A DNA stretch of 64,000 nt from Gimesia algae (GCF_007746795.1 NZ_CP036343.1:792480-856479); one strand, 5' to 3'; counted from the first letter of the stretch, positions 18,956-29,185 are shown. Numbers and translations: made by a program. Notes: generated from the sequence alone by a model not told the origin.

Positions 18956-19642
18956 TTGGCTGAAGTAAATCAGGTTTCTCCTCCCCGCAGTAATCGCAGG
19001 AATTTTCTCTGGATTCTGTTTCAATGGATCCTGCAGGGATTCTTTGCGATCTGGCTGCGCTATCAGTCACGGGGCAAGGAGAATTTACCAGCTAAGGGAG
19101 GCGGCCTGCTGATCAGTAATCATCAGAGTTTTCTCGACCCGCTGTTGATTTGTCTGCCTCTGACTCGGCCGGTCAGTTTTATGGCCCGGGATTCACTGTT
19201 TCGGATTCCGATTCTGGGCCCGTTCATGCGATATGAATTCGTGATACCGATTAATCGTCGGACTACCAGTTCTCAAAGTTTTCGTGCTGCCATTGAGAAT
19301 ATCGAAAACGGGAACTACGTAGGCATTTTCCCCGAAGGAACACGAACGACCGATGGTTCGGTCGAACGATTTAAACCGGGATTTCTGGCTCTATTAAAGC
19401 GGACTGACATTGCAATTTACCCCATTGGAATTGCCGGGGCTGATCGTGCGTTACCACGGGGGGCGTACTTTCTGCGTCCCCGTTCGGTACGGGTTGTTTT
19501 TGGCGAACCGATTTCCGCAGAACTGATTCGGGAATACTGTGAACGCGGTGCCCAGAAAGCGCTGCTGGAGTTGACCCACCAGCGGGTGATCTCATGTCAG
19601 CAGCAGGCAGAATCCTGGCTGAATCCTGATCTTACCAGCTGA
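18956..19642 (+). CDS. plsC: 1-acyl-sn-glycerol-3-phosphate acyltransferase family
   Basis: 228 residues with a TTG start preceded by GGCGGAG. The PlsC signature is complete: NHQSFLDPLL (H56, D61 of the HX4D motif), the middle block around FVIPINRR (95-102), and FPEGTR (125-130), then YPIGIAGAD. The enzyme transfers an acyl chain to lysophosphatidic acid at the membrane during phospholipid synthesis. It is probably co-transcribed with the BNR gene 12 bases upstream, although no functional link is evident. Confidence 0.9.
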   Translation: MAEVNQVSPPRSNRRNFLWILFQWILQGFFAIWLRYQSRGKENLPAKGGGLLISNHQSFLDPLLICLPLTRPVSFMARDSLFRIPILGPFMRYEFVIPINRRTTSSQSFRAAIENIENGNYVGIFPEGTRTTDGSVERFKPGFLALLKRTDIAIYPIGIAGADRALPRGAYFLRPRSVRVVFGEPISAELIREYCERGAQKALLELTHQRVISCQQQAESWLNPDLTS

Positions 19643-19758
19643 TTTCTGACTGAGATGGGATTGTCAATCAAAGCGAACTCTACTATGTTTTGCGTAATAT
19701 CGATTTAAGAGCACATTCACCCCGATTCACTTCAACTCCAGCTTGATCAGGTATATTT

Positions 19759-21108
19759 ATGTCAGAACGGATTCTCAGTATTTCCGGTTTACGCGGTGTG
19801 GTTGGCAACGGTTTGACTCCCGATTATTTAACCAGGTTCGCCGCCGCCGTCGGTACGATTGCGAACCAGGGAACGGTCGTTCTCTCGCGTGATGGCCGCG
19901 GCAGTGGTGAGATGGTACGTCATGCCGTGATAGGCGGATTACTGGCAACCGGCTGCCGGGTGATTGATGCAGGGATCGCCACAACTCCGACCTGCGGCGT
20001 GCTGGTGACTCATTTGAAAGCAGCCGGGGGAATTCAAATCACCGCCAGCCACAATCCGATTCCATGGAATGGTTTGAAACCGTTTTCGTCCGAAGGTTCC
20101 GTATATAATCAGGAGCAGGGCGAAAAGCTGCTGTCTGTATTGAATAATGAAGATTTTAACTATGTCAGCTGGGATCAGTTAGGAGCTGTTGAAACACTGG
20201 AAGATGCCGCCGGACCGCATGTGGCCCGTGTCTTAGAGTTGATCGACCGGGACCAGATCAAACAACGAAAGTTCAAGGTCGTACTGGACTGCAACCATGG
20301 ATCGGGAGCCGTTTCGACTCCCCGATTTCTCGAGTCGCTGGGCTGCGAAGTTATCGTACTCGGGGGTACTGCAGATGGAAATTTTTCTCACACGCCCGAA
20401 CCGTTAAAAGAAAATCTAACGGGCTTGAGTGAGGCTGTTGTGAAAGAGGGCGCCGATGCTGGCTTCGCGCAAGACCCTGATGCGGATCGCCTGGCAATCG
20501 TTGATGAAACAGGCCGCTATATCGGTGAAGAACTCACCCTGGCTCTAGCCGCTGATTATGTACTCGCCCGGACTCCCGGTCCTGTGGTCGTGAATGGATC
20601 GACCAGTCGCGTGACCGCTGACATCGCTGCGAAATACAACTGTCCCTTCTTTCGTTCCTATGTAGGGGAAGCCCATGTCTGTGCCAAAATGAAGCAGGAA
20701 TCGGCGATTCTTGGTGGAGAAGGGAACGGAGGAGTGATCGATCCCAAAGTAGGTTATGTGCGTGACAGCTATGTGAGCATGGCCTATGTACTGGCGGGAC
20801 TGGCGTCATCGGGACAGACTTTGAGCCGTTGGGCAGACTCGCTACCGCAATATCGTATTGTAAAAAACAAAATCACCTGCCCGCGCGAAAAAGTGCAAGA
20901 CGCCTGCAAAGCGCTTGAGTCTCATTTTGACAGCGCGAGCGCATCCCAAGGCGATGGTCTGCGACTGGACTGGGATGATCGCTGGGTACAGGTTCGAGCC
21001 AGTAATACCGAACCGATCATTCGCGTGATTGCGGAAGCCCCGGAGAATGAAACAGCCGAGTCACTCTGTGAATCAGCAATGCAGATCGTTGCGGACGCGG
21101 TCAAATAG
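19759..21108 (+). CDS. Phosphoglucosamine/phosphomannomutase family protein
   Basis: 449 residues, the usual length for alpha-D-phosphohexomutases. It has the phosphoserine loop TASHNPIPWNG (S97), the metal loop DPDADRLAIVD, the sugar loop GEGNGGVI and the phosphate-binding loop RASNTEPIIRV, in the correct order. It interconverts hexose 1- and 6-phosphates. Whether the substrate is glucosamine (GlmM, for cell envelope precursors) or mannose/glucose cannot be told from motifs alone. A strong terminator follows. Confidence 0.9.
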   Translation: MSERILSISGLRGVVGNGLTPDYLTRFAAAVGTIANQGTVVLSRDGRGSGEMVRHAVIGGLLATGCRVIDAGIATTPTCGVLVTHLKAAGGIQITASHNPIPWNGLKPFSSEGSVYNQEQGEKLLSVLNNEDFNYVSWDQLGAVETLEDAAGPHVARVLELIDRDQIKQRKFKVVLDCNHGSGAVSTPRFLESLGCEVIVLGGTADGNFSHTPEPLKENLTGLSEAVVKEGADAGFAQDPDADRLAIVDETGRYIGEELTLALAADYVLARTPGPVVVNGSTSRVTADIAAKYNCPFFRSYVGEAHVCAKMKQESAILGGEGNGGVIDPKVGYVRDSYVSMAYVLAGLASSGQTLSRWADSLPQYRIVKNKITCPREKVQDACKALESHFDSASASQGDGLRLDWDDRWVQVRASNTEPIIRVIAEAPENETAESLCESAMQIVADAVK

Positions 21109-21127
21109 CTCACCAGTACATAAAAAT

Positions 21128-21163
21128 AATGGAGTAAACATTCAAAACGATGTTTACTCCATT
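21128..21163. terminator. Bidirectional terminator
   Basis: AATGGAGTAAACAT and ATGTTTACTCCATT form a perfect 14-bp stem with an 8-base loop between two convergent genes (mutase and sugar isomerase). Confidence 0.9.
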
Positions 21164-21192
21164 TTCAATTGGAATGTAGACCGGGTGGGTGG

Positions 21193-22035
21193 TTAACCTT
21201 CCCAGCGTGTTTTCATGAATTCCAGACCTTTGGTTGCCAGATGTTCTTCGGAAGGGAACATTTTACGCCAGATGCGCGTGGCAGCGGCAAGATCGGGCAG
21301 AGCCAGACCGAAGGCTTCAATTGTCAACCAGCCATCGTAGTTCACTTCTTTCAGAGCAGAAAAGGTCTCATCCCAGTTCACGCCTCCTTCGCCAGGAGTG
21401 GAGCGATCATTTTCAGAAATATGCACGTGTACCATCTGGTCAGCACAGACTTTGACGGCAGAGGTAATACTTTTTTCTTCAATGTTTGCATGAAAGGAAT
21501 CGTACATCATTTTGAGATAGGGATGATTCACTTCGCGCGTGAACTGTGAGCAGTCTTCCGCAGTATTCAGGAAGTAGCATTCAAAGCGATTCAGGTATTC
21601 GCAGACCAGCATGACTTTGTGTTCCTGAGCATAGTCGGCTGCTTTGGCCAGCGTGTCTTTTCCATACTTCCATTCATCGGCAGTACGACCCGCGCCGGAA
21701 AATTCCCCCAGCGCTGAATGGATCGGACCACACAGATGGGTGGAACCTGCGGCGGCGCACATATCAATCATGCGTTTCAGTCGTTCCAGGCCGGCTTCTC
21801 GGATTTTCGCATCACCGGAGATCGGGTTTTCTTCCGGAGTACAAACGGTAACCGCCGTACTTTCCAGGCCCAGTTCGGACAATTTCTTTCCCACCTGAGC
21901 AAACTTCTTTTCATCTGCTTCAAACACGGGAAGTTCAACACCATCGTATCCCCAGCCTTTAATCTGTTCCAGGAGTCCAAAATGGGATTCGTTGACGTCC
22001 GAGGTCCAGAGCAGCATGTTCAAGCCGTACTTCAT
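21193..22035 (-). CDS. Sugar phosphate isomerase/epimerase (AP endonuclease 2 fold)
   Basis: 280 residues. A TIM-barrel of the xylose-isomerase-like type: KYGLNMLLWT at the start, GYDGVELPVF, EYLNRFECYFLNT, MMYDSFHANIEE, VHVHISENDRSTPGEGGVNW and LTIEAFG. The metal ligands E, D, H and E of the D-tagatose/psicose 3-epimerase group are visible in the blocks EYLNRFE, YDSFHAN, HISENDR and IEAFG. The likely reaction is ketose epimerisation; the exact sugar is unknown. Its start is 26 bases from the convergent stop-side of the next minus gene, so the two may form an operon. Confidence 0.85.
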   Translation of the reverse strand: MKYGLNMLLWTSDVNESHFGLLEQIKGWGYDGVELPVFEADEKKFAQVGKKLSELGLESTAVTVCTPEENPISGDAKIREAGLERLKRMIDMCAAAGSTHLCGPIHSALGEFSGAGRTADEWKYGKDTLAKAADYAQEHKVMLVCEYLNRFECYFLNTAEDCSQFTREVNHPYLKMMYDSFHANIEEKSITSAVKVCADQMVHVHISENDRSTPGEGGVNWDETFSALKEVNYDGWLTIEAFGLALPDLAAATRIWRKMFPSEEHLATKGLEFMKTRWEG

Positions 22036-22061
22036 CGTTGGTATCTTTCAATCAATTGAGT

Positions 22062-22715
22062 TTAAAAATGCTCAGGCGGCAATAAATCGTTGAGACGCTT
22101 TTCGACGATCTTCCGCCCTGTATTTAAAACTGAAATCGTTTCTGCGGGCAATGATTGTAGTTTGACCCGATTCATGACCTGATTCAAGCGTACCAGCATT
22201 CTTTGTGAATCAAGGTAATCCCTTAAAAAAGCTTCTTTCGAAAAACGGGCCAGCCAGAGCTTCAGCTTGTCGGTCTCTTTCGTCGCCATTTTATTAGTCA
22301 GGATCTCGGTCTGCAGTGGATCAATTTCATTGAAGGCAGCGTAATACTGGTCTATGAGTCCTGGATTTTGCTCAATCAACACACGATCCAGTAATAATTC
22401 GGTGACGATATGTCCCAGGAAACCGACCCGGGCAGACTCATCATTGGCAAAGATCTGGCGGAATAAAATTGACATGTCAGTACTGATTTCCAGAAATCCC
22501 TGAGTGGAATGAAACCAGTGATCGTCGTCGAGATGCTGCTTGATGCCCGAAGCGAGTTCCGCTTCGATTGACGGTTCATCGCTGACAAAGGGAGCGACGT
22601 TCCTGATACGCAGCCGCGCGCGTCGATCAACCACCGCCATCAGATCGGGCAGGGCAGTTCCTACCATAAAATAAGGACGGTCGACAAACCGCATTCCATG
22701 TGCAAAATAATTCAT
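22062..22715 (-). CDS. Conserved hypothetical protein
   Basis: 217 residues. The start MNYFAHGMRF and the following GTALPDLM resemble the beginning of acyl-carrier-protein phosphodiesterase-like HD-related proteins, and conserved His/Asp positions follow (DDDHWFHST, FLGHIVTELLLDR). That relation is tentative. It lies 26 bases upstream of the sugar isomerase gene on the same strand and may be co-transcribed. Confidence 0.7.
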   Translation of the reverse strand: MNYFAHGMRFVDRPYFMVGTALPDLMAVVDRRARLRIRNVAPFVSDEPSIEAELASGIKQHLDDDHWFHSTQGFLEISTDMSILFRQIFANDESARVGFLGHIVTELLLDRVLIEQNPGLIDQYYAAFNEIDPLQTEILTNKMATKETDKLKLWLARFSKEAFLRDYLDSQRMLVRLNQVMNRVKLQSLPAETISVLNTGRKIVEKRLNDLLPPEHF

Positions 22716-22955
22716 TTAGACGTATTACCGTTTGACTTCAGTCATAATTCAAGAGTTTATTCAATCCTAGCTCATCTGAATTCAAATTCACAGTTTGTCA
22801 CCGGGATATCCTCTGCTGACAGAGGTTTTGTCGAAATTTCATCGCTCGTTTAAATCAGAAGCAGAGTCTCTTGATTGGATACTGATTCCTGTCTGCGTAT
22901 AATGCCTGACAACACCTGTGTCCAAAACTCTTTGATTTCGTGCTGAAAGTGGGAT

Positions 22956-23816
22956 ATGTCTGAATCGCCTTTAAACCTGATGTTTCTGCTGCGGGATCAA
23001 AGTACGCACATTCAGACGGCCTGGGAACAAATTCACCAATATATTCAGGCACAAACTTCTGTTTACGTTTCATCCGTTTCTGTGATTGAGGATTTTATTC
23101 CCGATGATTCCGCAGCCGACCTGGTTGTGGTTCTGGGAGGAGACGGTGCCATACTCCGGGCGTGCCGCCAGATGCGTCTCAAACAGCTACCAATGATTGG
23201 TGTCAATCTGGGGCGACTGGGGTTCCTGGCTGACCTGACTCCGGAGGGATTCTGCAAAAATTTCTCTCTACTGCTGGATCGAAAATACCGCATCGTCGAA
23301 CATCTGATGTTTGAATGCAAGCATTTTCACTCTGATGGAACGGTGAATACTTACCTGGGATTGAACGAAGTGGTAATCAGTTCCGCAGGAGCAATGGCTA
23401 TGATTGATGTCGAGCTGGCCATCGATAATGAGATGGTGACTACCTATAGTGGCGATGGGTTGATTATCAGCACACCTGTTGGCTCGACTGCCCACAGCCT
23501 GTCTGCAGGCGGTCCCATCTTAAAACAGGACTTGCAGGCGTTTGTTATCACACCGATCTGTCCGCATACTCCCTCTAACCGTCCGCTGGTCGATAACGCC
23601 AATGCCCTGTATTCACTGACTGCAGGGAACGTTCCCGATGGGGCCATGCTGGTGATTGATGGACAGATTAAAGTGCCTTACTCCTCCGGTGATCGCCTGG
23701 AGCTGACACGCGCTCCCGTCACATTCAAACTCGCACGAATTCCCGGATTCAACTACTACTCTCGGCTCAATCGTAAACTCGGCTGGGGGGGACAGCCCAA
23801 ATACGGGGCTGAATAG
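22956..23816 (+). CDS. nadK: NAD kinase
   Basis: 286 residues. It phosphorylates NAD to NADP. It has VVVLGGDGAILRACR (GGDG at 61-64), GVNLGRLGFLADL, the NE pair in GLNEVVISS, and the diagnostic YSGDGLIISTPVGSTAHSLS with GGPI. Length is normal for the bacterial enzyme. The gene appears to be monocistronic. Confidence 0.95.
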   Translation: MSESPLNLMFLLRDQSTHIQTAWEQIHQYIQAQTSVYVSSVSVIEDFIPDDSAADLVVVLGGDGAILRACRQMRLKQLPMIGVNLGRLGFLADLTPEGFCKNFSLLLDRKYRIVEHLMFECKHFHSDGTVNTYLGLNEVVISSAGAMAMIDVELAIDNEMVTTYSGDGLIISTPVGSTAHSLSAGGPILKQDLQAFVITPICPHTPSNRPLVDNANALYSLTAGNVPDGAMLVIDGQIKVPYSSGDRLELTRAPVTFKLARIPGFNYYSRLNRKLGWGGQPKYGAE

Positions 23817-23939
23817 GTTTTTCTGACAGAAAATCTTCCTTCTTCCTCAATAATGCCCTCCCCATAAATTTCTGGATCTGCTAACTTCCTCACACGTTAA
23901 GGAGATTTATCAACCAGTTTTATAGGGAAGGAGTCCCTG

Positions 23940-24884
23940 ATGCGGTCCTTTGTGTTCTGTGTGTTGTCACTTTTTGTCTGCCTTTTTCTGGCACCTGTTT
24001 CTGTCTCACACGCGGAAGAAGACGCAACGACCTACTCCCTGCGTTTTAAATTCACTCCCGGTGAATTTGCCCATTATCTGGTTGACTCTCAAAATCAGTT
24101 TACGGTCCAGTTAAATCAGGATAAAGAGGTTACTGTTAATTCCACGCAAACCCAAAAACACTATCGTGTGGTTGCGGTCGACGAAACAGGCAACGCAACT
24201 CTTGAAACCATGATTGATCGCGTGCAGATGAGTGTGCAGTTTAACGATGATGTGCCTAAGACGTTTGACAGCATCCAGCCACAAAAAAAAGATCTGGATC
24301 AGTTTGCCCCTATCCGTAAGAACATCGGTCACCCTTCACGCATCGTTTACTCTCCAGTCGGTGAAGTCATCTCGGTTTTAGAGTTGCACACAACATCGAA
24401 AGGTTCCACCTTCAAAGAAGTCTCCAAAAAAGTACCTGCCAAGCTGACGGATGAGAAATCTCGTAACCTGGGTTTCTTAATTCCACTGCCGGAACAATCT
24501 GTGAAAATCGGTGAAAGCTGGAATGAAGACTTTGATGTCGAAGTCTCCGTCAGCCCCGCATTACGTAAAAAAGTCCCCATTCGTCGTATTTTCACGCTGG
24601 ATTCTGTGGAAGATCAACTGGCGGTCATCTCCTTCAAAACCAAGATTATGGAACGGCTGAATGACCCCAAATTTAGCATTCAGCTGATTCAAAAGACTCC
24701 ATCTGGAACAATCAAGCTAGATCTGGAGAAAGGTCTGATCATCTCACAAAATGTCTCACTGGATAAAGCCCAGGTTGGTGTATTCAATGGGAAGGGCGCC
24801 ATGCGGGCGATTTCCACTCTCAGCGAAACACTGGTTGATCCAGCAGAACTGGCTCAGAAAACTGCAGAGACTGCCGCAGAGTGA
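23940..24884 (+). CDS. Secreted hypothetical protein (DUF6263-like)
   Basis: 314 residues with a signal peptide at 1-25 (LSLFVCLFLAPVSVSHAEE) and a good ribosome site (AAGGAG). The mature part is beta-rich with YSLRFKFTPGEFAHYLVDSQ, VVAVDETGNATLETMIDRVQ and the later PLPEQSVKIGESWNEDFDV; such patterns occur in DUF6263-type proteins of planctomycetes. The role is unknown; export to the periplasm or cell surface is likely. Confidence 0.78.
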   Translation: MRSFVFCVLSLFVCLFLAPVSVSHAEEDATTYSLRFKFTPGEFAHYLVDSQNQFTVQLNQDKEVTVNSTQTQKHYRVVAVDETGNATLETMIDRVQMSVQFNDDVPKTFDSIQPQKKDLDQFAPIRKNIGHPSRIVYSPVGEVISVLELHTTSKGSTFKEVSKKVPAKLTDEKSRNLGFLIPLPEQSVKIGESWNEDFDVEVSVSPALRKKVPIRRIFTLDSVEDQLAVISFKTKIMERLNDPKFSIQLIQKTPSGTIKLDLEKGLIISQNVSLDKAQVGVFNGKGAMRAISTLSETLVDPAELAQKTAETAAE

Positions 24885-25226
24885 ATCATAACCAGGTTCC
24901 TGAACAACAAAAATCGTTCGGACCTGAGGAAACGTCTCCTTTTTTAAGAGCCGATCAGTCCCTGTGTGTTGACGCTGGCGATAAATATTTTACACTTAGA
25001 GATCGCCGTAAAGGTATGTAAATCCTTGCATTCAACCATTTCACGTAGCCAACAGCTCTGTCCCACACTCAAGTGAACACAGACTGAACACTATTCCTGC
25101 CTGCAATATTCGTACATCAGGAATGATGCAGCTAACGCTATCTTAATAAATGGTCAACTACCTGAAATGGCACGAGCAATGAAATCACTGTGTCATTAAC
25201 CATCAGCGCTGCGATTGAGATCGGAT
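24885..25226. other. Gap without a gene
   Basis: No gene, tRNA or strong hairpin is seen. A TTGACG box near 24968 has no convincing -10 partner. It includes the leader of the diadenylate cyclase gene. Confidence 0.35.
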
Positions 25227-26156
25227 ATGAAACGGGTAGAGCTTTCTCCACAATTGACCAGCTTATTAAAAGCGGCCAAGCGCCTGGCCAGTGATTGTGA
25301 GATTGAGGTCGTCTTCCTGTTAGCAGACATTCCTTATGACTTCCTTGAAATCAGTAAATCTTTGAGCAAACTGCGACTGGTCGTTTCCTCTGACAAGCCG
25401 GATGTCCAACGCGCCGCTCAGGAAGATGGAATCGCTTTGGTTCCCTTGATTCACGAACCCCAGACACGACAGGTTCAGATTAGCCAGGCCATCTTAGAAG
25501 CGATCGCTGATGAAATTCTGGCTTCAGGTGATCGAATCATTGCACTTTATGCAGGTTTCGAACGGGAACACGCAGATTCACTCAGCATTGTTAGCCTTGC
25601 TGACCACCTGGCAAAACTGACTTCGCGAGATTTACAACGCCTGGAAACCAAGGTCCCGCTACAGACATTAAGGGCAGTTGTCGATCTGGCTGTTGAGATT
25701 GGCCGAGAAGGCCGTGAAGGAAAACCCGTTGGTGCATTATTTGTTGTTGGCAACCACCGGAAGGTTATCGCGGCGTCACATGAACAGGTTCACGATCCGT
25801 TCAAAGGCTATTCGCAAAAAGAGCGCATGGTCAACAATCCGCGCGTTAAAGAGAGCATGAAAGAACTGGCCCAGATTGACGGAGCCTTCATCATCAGTTC
25901 CGATGGAGTCGTGCAATCTGCAGGACGGATTTTAAACGCCTCAGCCGAAGGGTTAACCCTTTCCAAAGGCCTGGGAGCCCGGCACTGGGCGGCAGCCGCA
26001 ATCTCAAAAGAAACCGGTGCCATCGCCATTGCCGTTTCAGAGTCGACCGGCACTGTACGAATATTTCAGGATGGCTATGTGGTTCTGCGAATCGAGCCTA
26101 TGAGTAGTGCGATGAAATGGTTCGATTTTGATACTGAACCTCCCCAGTCAGAATAA
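25227..26156 (+). CDS. Diadenylate cyclase (DisA_N/DAC domain), DacZ-like
   Basis: 309 residues from ATG 25227; an in-frame TTG at 25215 is a possible alternative start. The N-terminal half (about 1-150) is an alpha/beta domain of unknown type. The C-terminal half is a DAC domain: GALFVVGNHRKV, IDGAFIISSDGVV (DGA at 218-220) and GLGARHWAAAAISKETGA. DAC enzymes make c-di-AMP from two ATP. The classical RHR motif reads RHW here (252-254). The domain order resembles archaeal DacZ rather than DisA, CdaA or CdaS. There is no transmembrane helix, so it should be cytoplasmic. Confidence 0.87.
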   Translation: MKRVELSPQLTSLLKAAKRLASDCEIEVVFLLADIPYDFLEISKSLSKLRLVVSSDKPDVQRAAQEDGIALVPLIHEPQTRQVQISQAILEAIADEILASGDRIIALYAGFEREHADSLSIVSLADHLAKLTSRDLQRLETKVPLQTLRAVVDLAVEIGREGREGKPVGALFVVGNHRKVIAASHEQVHDPFKGYSQKERMVNNPRVKESMKELAQIDGAFIISSDGVVQSAGRILNASAEGLTLSKGLGARHWAAAAISKETGAIAIAVSESTGTVRIFQDGYVVLRIEPMSSAMKWFDFDTEPPQSE

Positions 26157-26426
26157 GCTCCAGGTTTTCTGAATGACGTGCTGATAGCTCTATCATCATC
26201 TTTTGCAAGCAGATACGTAAATTTTCGCAAATATCCTCTTCCCTTGAATTGTAAATTTTGCTATGAAACCCCCGCATGTTGTGGTGTTCCAGTTTAAATT
26301 TAGAGGGGGACCACATTTTGCAGCATCCGAAGTAGCAGAAAACGATCTGAATATCGTGGAATAACATTGATACCAGTCGTTGAATTCTGCAGAACTTAAG
26401 AGCTTATTCATCGGGAAGGGAGTCCC

Positions 26427-29150
26427 ATGTCGAATGTAGCAATCAAGCTGGTCGCTGTCGCCGGAGTCGTAGGTCTTGGCGTATTAATGTTTCTTCAGGC
26501 GCAAAAAGGAATTCAGTCCGGCAGCCTGGAACAACAAATGAGTCAATTGAACCCTCTCGACTCAGAGCAGACTTCAGATCCAACAGAACTGTCTCCTGAT
26601 GACTCTGATTCAGTTGCCTTAGATCAGGTACCCGCTGAGCTTTCAGAATTGGCAGCACGTGATGCACTCCCACTTAAAGCAGAGAAATCAAAAAAAGATG
26701 ATTCTCCCTTTGCCCCTAATTCGAATTCGCCACTCTCTAAAATAAAACTCACCGCAGCGACCGATGAACCTGCTATCGGCGATCATGAATCAGCGGCGGC
26801 CAGTGAATTTGAACCCGCCGAAAAAGCAGAACTCCTTTCGTCGGCGAAAGGGTTGGATTTTCGCGAGCCACCGGAAATGAAAACTCCTGATCCGTCAGAG
26901 AATCCTTTCACCATCCCTGCAGAAACACCAGTTGTTACTCAGAAAGAAGTTGTCACTCCATCAACACCGGTTCTCCCGGAATTTGATGCTGGTCCCCAAT
27001 TTGGACCTGTCACAACAGCAGATGCTGCTACTATCAAAGAAAACCCGGTTACTCACATCCCCCCGCGAGAAGCATTTACTGAAGTTTCAAATTTGGCAAA
27101 TCCGTTTGGCGAATCGGCTGATAAAAAACCAGTAACATTCCCAGAACCTGACAGAGAAAACCTGGAACCTGAAACGGAAGAAATTCCCTTCTCACCAGGC
27201 AGTTTACCGCCAAAAATGGAGTTATCTGAAAACAGTCCCGAGCCTGTGGAATCTATTGAAACACCGACACCTGCGATTGAGCTCAATCCCTTTGGAGATG
27301 CCCCAAAGAATGAGCCGAAACCGGTTCCTGTACCAACTCTCGAACCAGAAACTCCGGCGCTCACTCCAACCATTGAACCTGAGTTCAATCCATTTCAATC
27401 CGAAACAGCAACCGCTCCTGCAAAACCGGCGATGGAACCGACGTTTAATTCGACTGCCACTCCCGAACCGGAGCCAGTGAAATTACCTGAAACGCAGCCT
27501 GTACCATTCACAGTGCAACCAGCTGGGAAAATCGAATCAAAGCCTGTCCCGGTCCAAGAAGAATCTGATGTCGTCATCATCAAAAAACGCCAGCCGGAAT
27601 CAAATCTGCAAGAGCCACCTTTATTTCCGATTGAGGGTAAGGGGGAAACCGCTCACGCTTCACAGCCGCAACCAATTGAGATATCACCGGCTGAAGAGCC
27701 CAAACCACTGAGTCTCATCGAAGGCAACCAGGCGCTTACCCGGGAACCGACAATTGCCGCAATCCACCTGAAAACTCAGTCCCCAAAAATGACCATTCAG
27801 AAGATGGCACCCCCGGAAGCGGTGCTTGGCCAGCCATTCATTTATCATGTTCTTGTGAAGAACAGTGGAACGACGTCTGCCCAGTCCGTGATTGTGGAAG
27901 ACCGGATCCCCAAAGGTGCAAAGTTAACCGGAACCATTCCCCGTGCTGAGCAAATAGAGGACCGAATCATCTGGCGACTGGGAGAGATGGGACCGGGAGC
28001 AGAAAAGAAAATTTCGATCCGCGTCATCCCGGAACACGCTGGGCAGATCGGCAGTGTAGCCACTGTCAATTTTGTGACGGAAGTCGCATCGGAAACAAAA
28101 ATCACTTCTCCCAGACTGGTTATTAAATCGGATCAACCGGAAGCTGTAAAACCAGGGGAAATTGCTGTCGTCAACTATACGATTACCAATAACGGAACAG
28201 GCGATGCCAAAAATGTATTCGTCCGCAGCATCATTCCTCCCCAGTTTACACATCCTGGAGGAGATGACCTCGAATACAGCGTTGGTATCATTCCTGCTGG
28301 GGAAACCAAACAGATCCAACTGCAGCTCAAAGCTGTGAAACCAGGTGCAGGCAAAAATATTTCCAGCGTGGTCGGTGATGGAAATCTGAAAGCAGAAACC
28401 GAAGTCCCCCTGAAAGTCATTGGGAATGGAGAGCAGTTTTTATTGACTCGCAAAGGTCCGAAAAATAGATATCTGGGCAGCAAAGGTGAGTATGAGAACT
28501 CAATTACCAATAACACTGAAAAAACGATCGAAAATATCTCGATTTTCGAATCCATTCCGCCGGGCATGAAGTTTCTTTCCGCATCAGCAAACGGCAAATT
28601 TGATCAGATTCGAAAGGTAGTCCAATGGGATCTCAAAGAATTGCCAGCCGGTAGTACTCAGGCATTGAAAGTAGAACTCGAACCAACCGAAGTCGGCAAG
28701 ATGATCAGTACTCTCCAGGTAGTAACAGATAATAACACTCAGTTTTCTGCCAATCTCCAATCGGAAACCGTCGTGATTGGGCAGCCATTGCTCAAAGTGG
28801 AAACAAGTGAGTTAAAAGGGCCGCTGGAAGTCGGCGAGAAGATGGCAATGCAGGTGCAGCTCATTAATCAGGGAAGCGCCTCAGCCACAAATGTCGAATT
28901 CCGGATCAAAATTCCTCAGGAACTGGTTTTCGTAGCCGCAAAAGGTCCCGGACGTTATCAGCAGGCTGGTTCTTATATCATCTTCGAACCGGCTCAGGAA
29001 CTGGCAGCGAAACAGACTCTGAATTTCGAACTCACACTGGTAGCCCGTAATAAGGGAGACGCCCGGGTTTTAGTCCAGGTACAGTCCAAACAGATGGAAA
29101 AGCCTCTCAATCAGGAAGAAGCGATTCCCATATTGGATAAACTGCAATAA
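26427..29150 (+). CDS. DUF11-repeat surface protein with proline-rich stalk
   Basis: 907 residues. An N-terminal hydrophobic helix (about 5-24) anchors or exports it. Residues about 45-430 are Pro/Glu/Thr-rich and of low complexity (PAKPAMEP-type runs, repeated NPF). From about 450 three to four DUF11/CARDB-like Ig-type repeats follow, each with a pattern like PGQPVTYxVxVxNxG: EAVLGQPFIYHVLVKNSGTT, PGEIAVVNYTITNNGTGDAK, and later ENSITNNTEKTIENISIFES and MAMQVQLINQGSASATNVEF. It is probably an outer-surface or cell-wall-associated protein. A terminator follows. Confidence 0.85.
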   Translation: MSNVAIKLVAVAGVVGLGVLMFLQAQKGIQSGSLEQQMSQLNPLDSEQTSDPTELSPDDSDSVALDQVPAELSELAARDALPLKAEKSKKDDSPFAPNSNSPLSKIKLTAATDEPAIGDHESAAASEFEPAEKAELLSSAKGLDFREPPEMKTPDPSENPFTIPAETPVVTQKEVVTPSTPVLPEFDAGPQFGPVTTADAATIKENPVTHIPPREAFTEVSNLANPFGESADKKPVTFPEPDRENLEPETEEIPFSPGSLPPKMELSENSPEPVESIETPTPAIELNPFGDAPKNEPKPVPVPTLEPETPALTPTIEPEFNPFQSETATAPAKPAMEPTFNSTATPEPEPVKLPETQPVPFTVQPAGKIESKPVPVQEESDVVIIKKRQPESNLQEPPLFPIEGKGETAHASQPQPIEISPAEEPKPLSLIEGNQALTREPTIAAIHLKTQSPKMTIQKMAPPEAVLGQPFIYHVLVKNSGTTSAQSVIVEDRIPKGAKLTGTIPRAEQIEDRIIWRLGEMGPGAEKKISIRVIPEHAGQIGSVATVNFVTEVASETKITSPRLVIKSDQPEAVKPGEIAVVNYTITNNGTGDAKNVFVRSIIPPQFTHPGGDDLEYSVGIIPAGETKQIQLQLKAVKPGAGKNISSVVGDGNLKAETEVPLKVIGNGEQFLLTRKGPKNRYLGSKGEYENSITNNTEKTIENISIFESIPPGMKFLSASANGKFDQIRKVVQWDLKELPAGSTQALKVELEPTEVGKMISTLQVVTDNNTQFSANLQSETVVIGQPLLKVETSELKGPLEVGEKMAMQVQLINQGSASATNVEFRIKIPQELVFVAAKGPGRYQQAGSYIIFEPAQELAAKQTLNFELTLVARNKGDARVLVQVQSKQMEKPLNQEEAIPILDKLQ

Positions 29151-29155
29151 AAAGA

Positions 29156-29185
29156 AGTCCCCCTGAGCTTAAACTCAAGGGGACT
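29156..29185. terminator. Bidirectional terminator
   Basis: AGTCCCCCTGAG and CTCAAGGGGACT form a stem (one bulge) with an AT loop between the convergent DUF11 and HNH genes. Confidence 0.85.
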
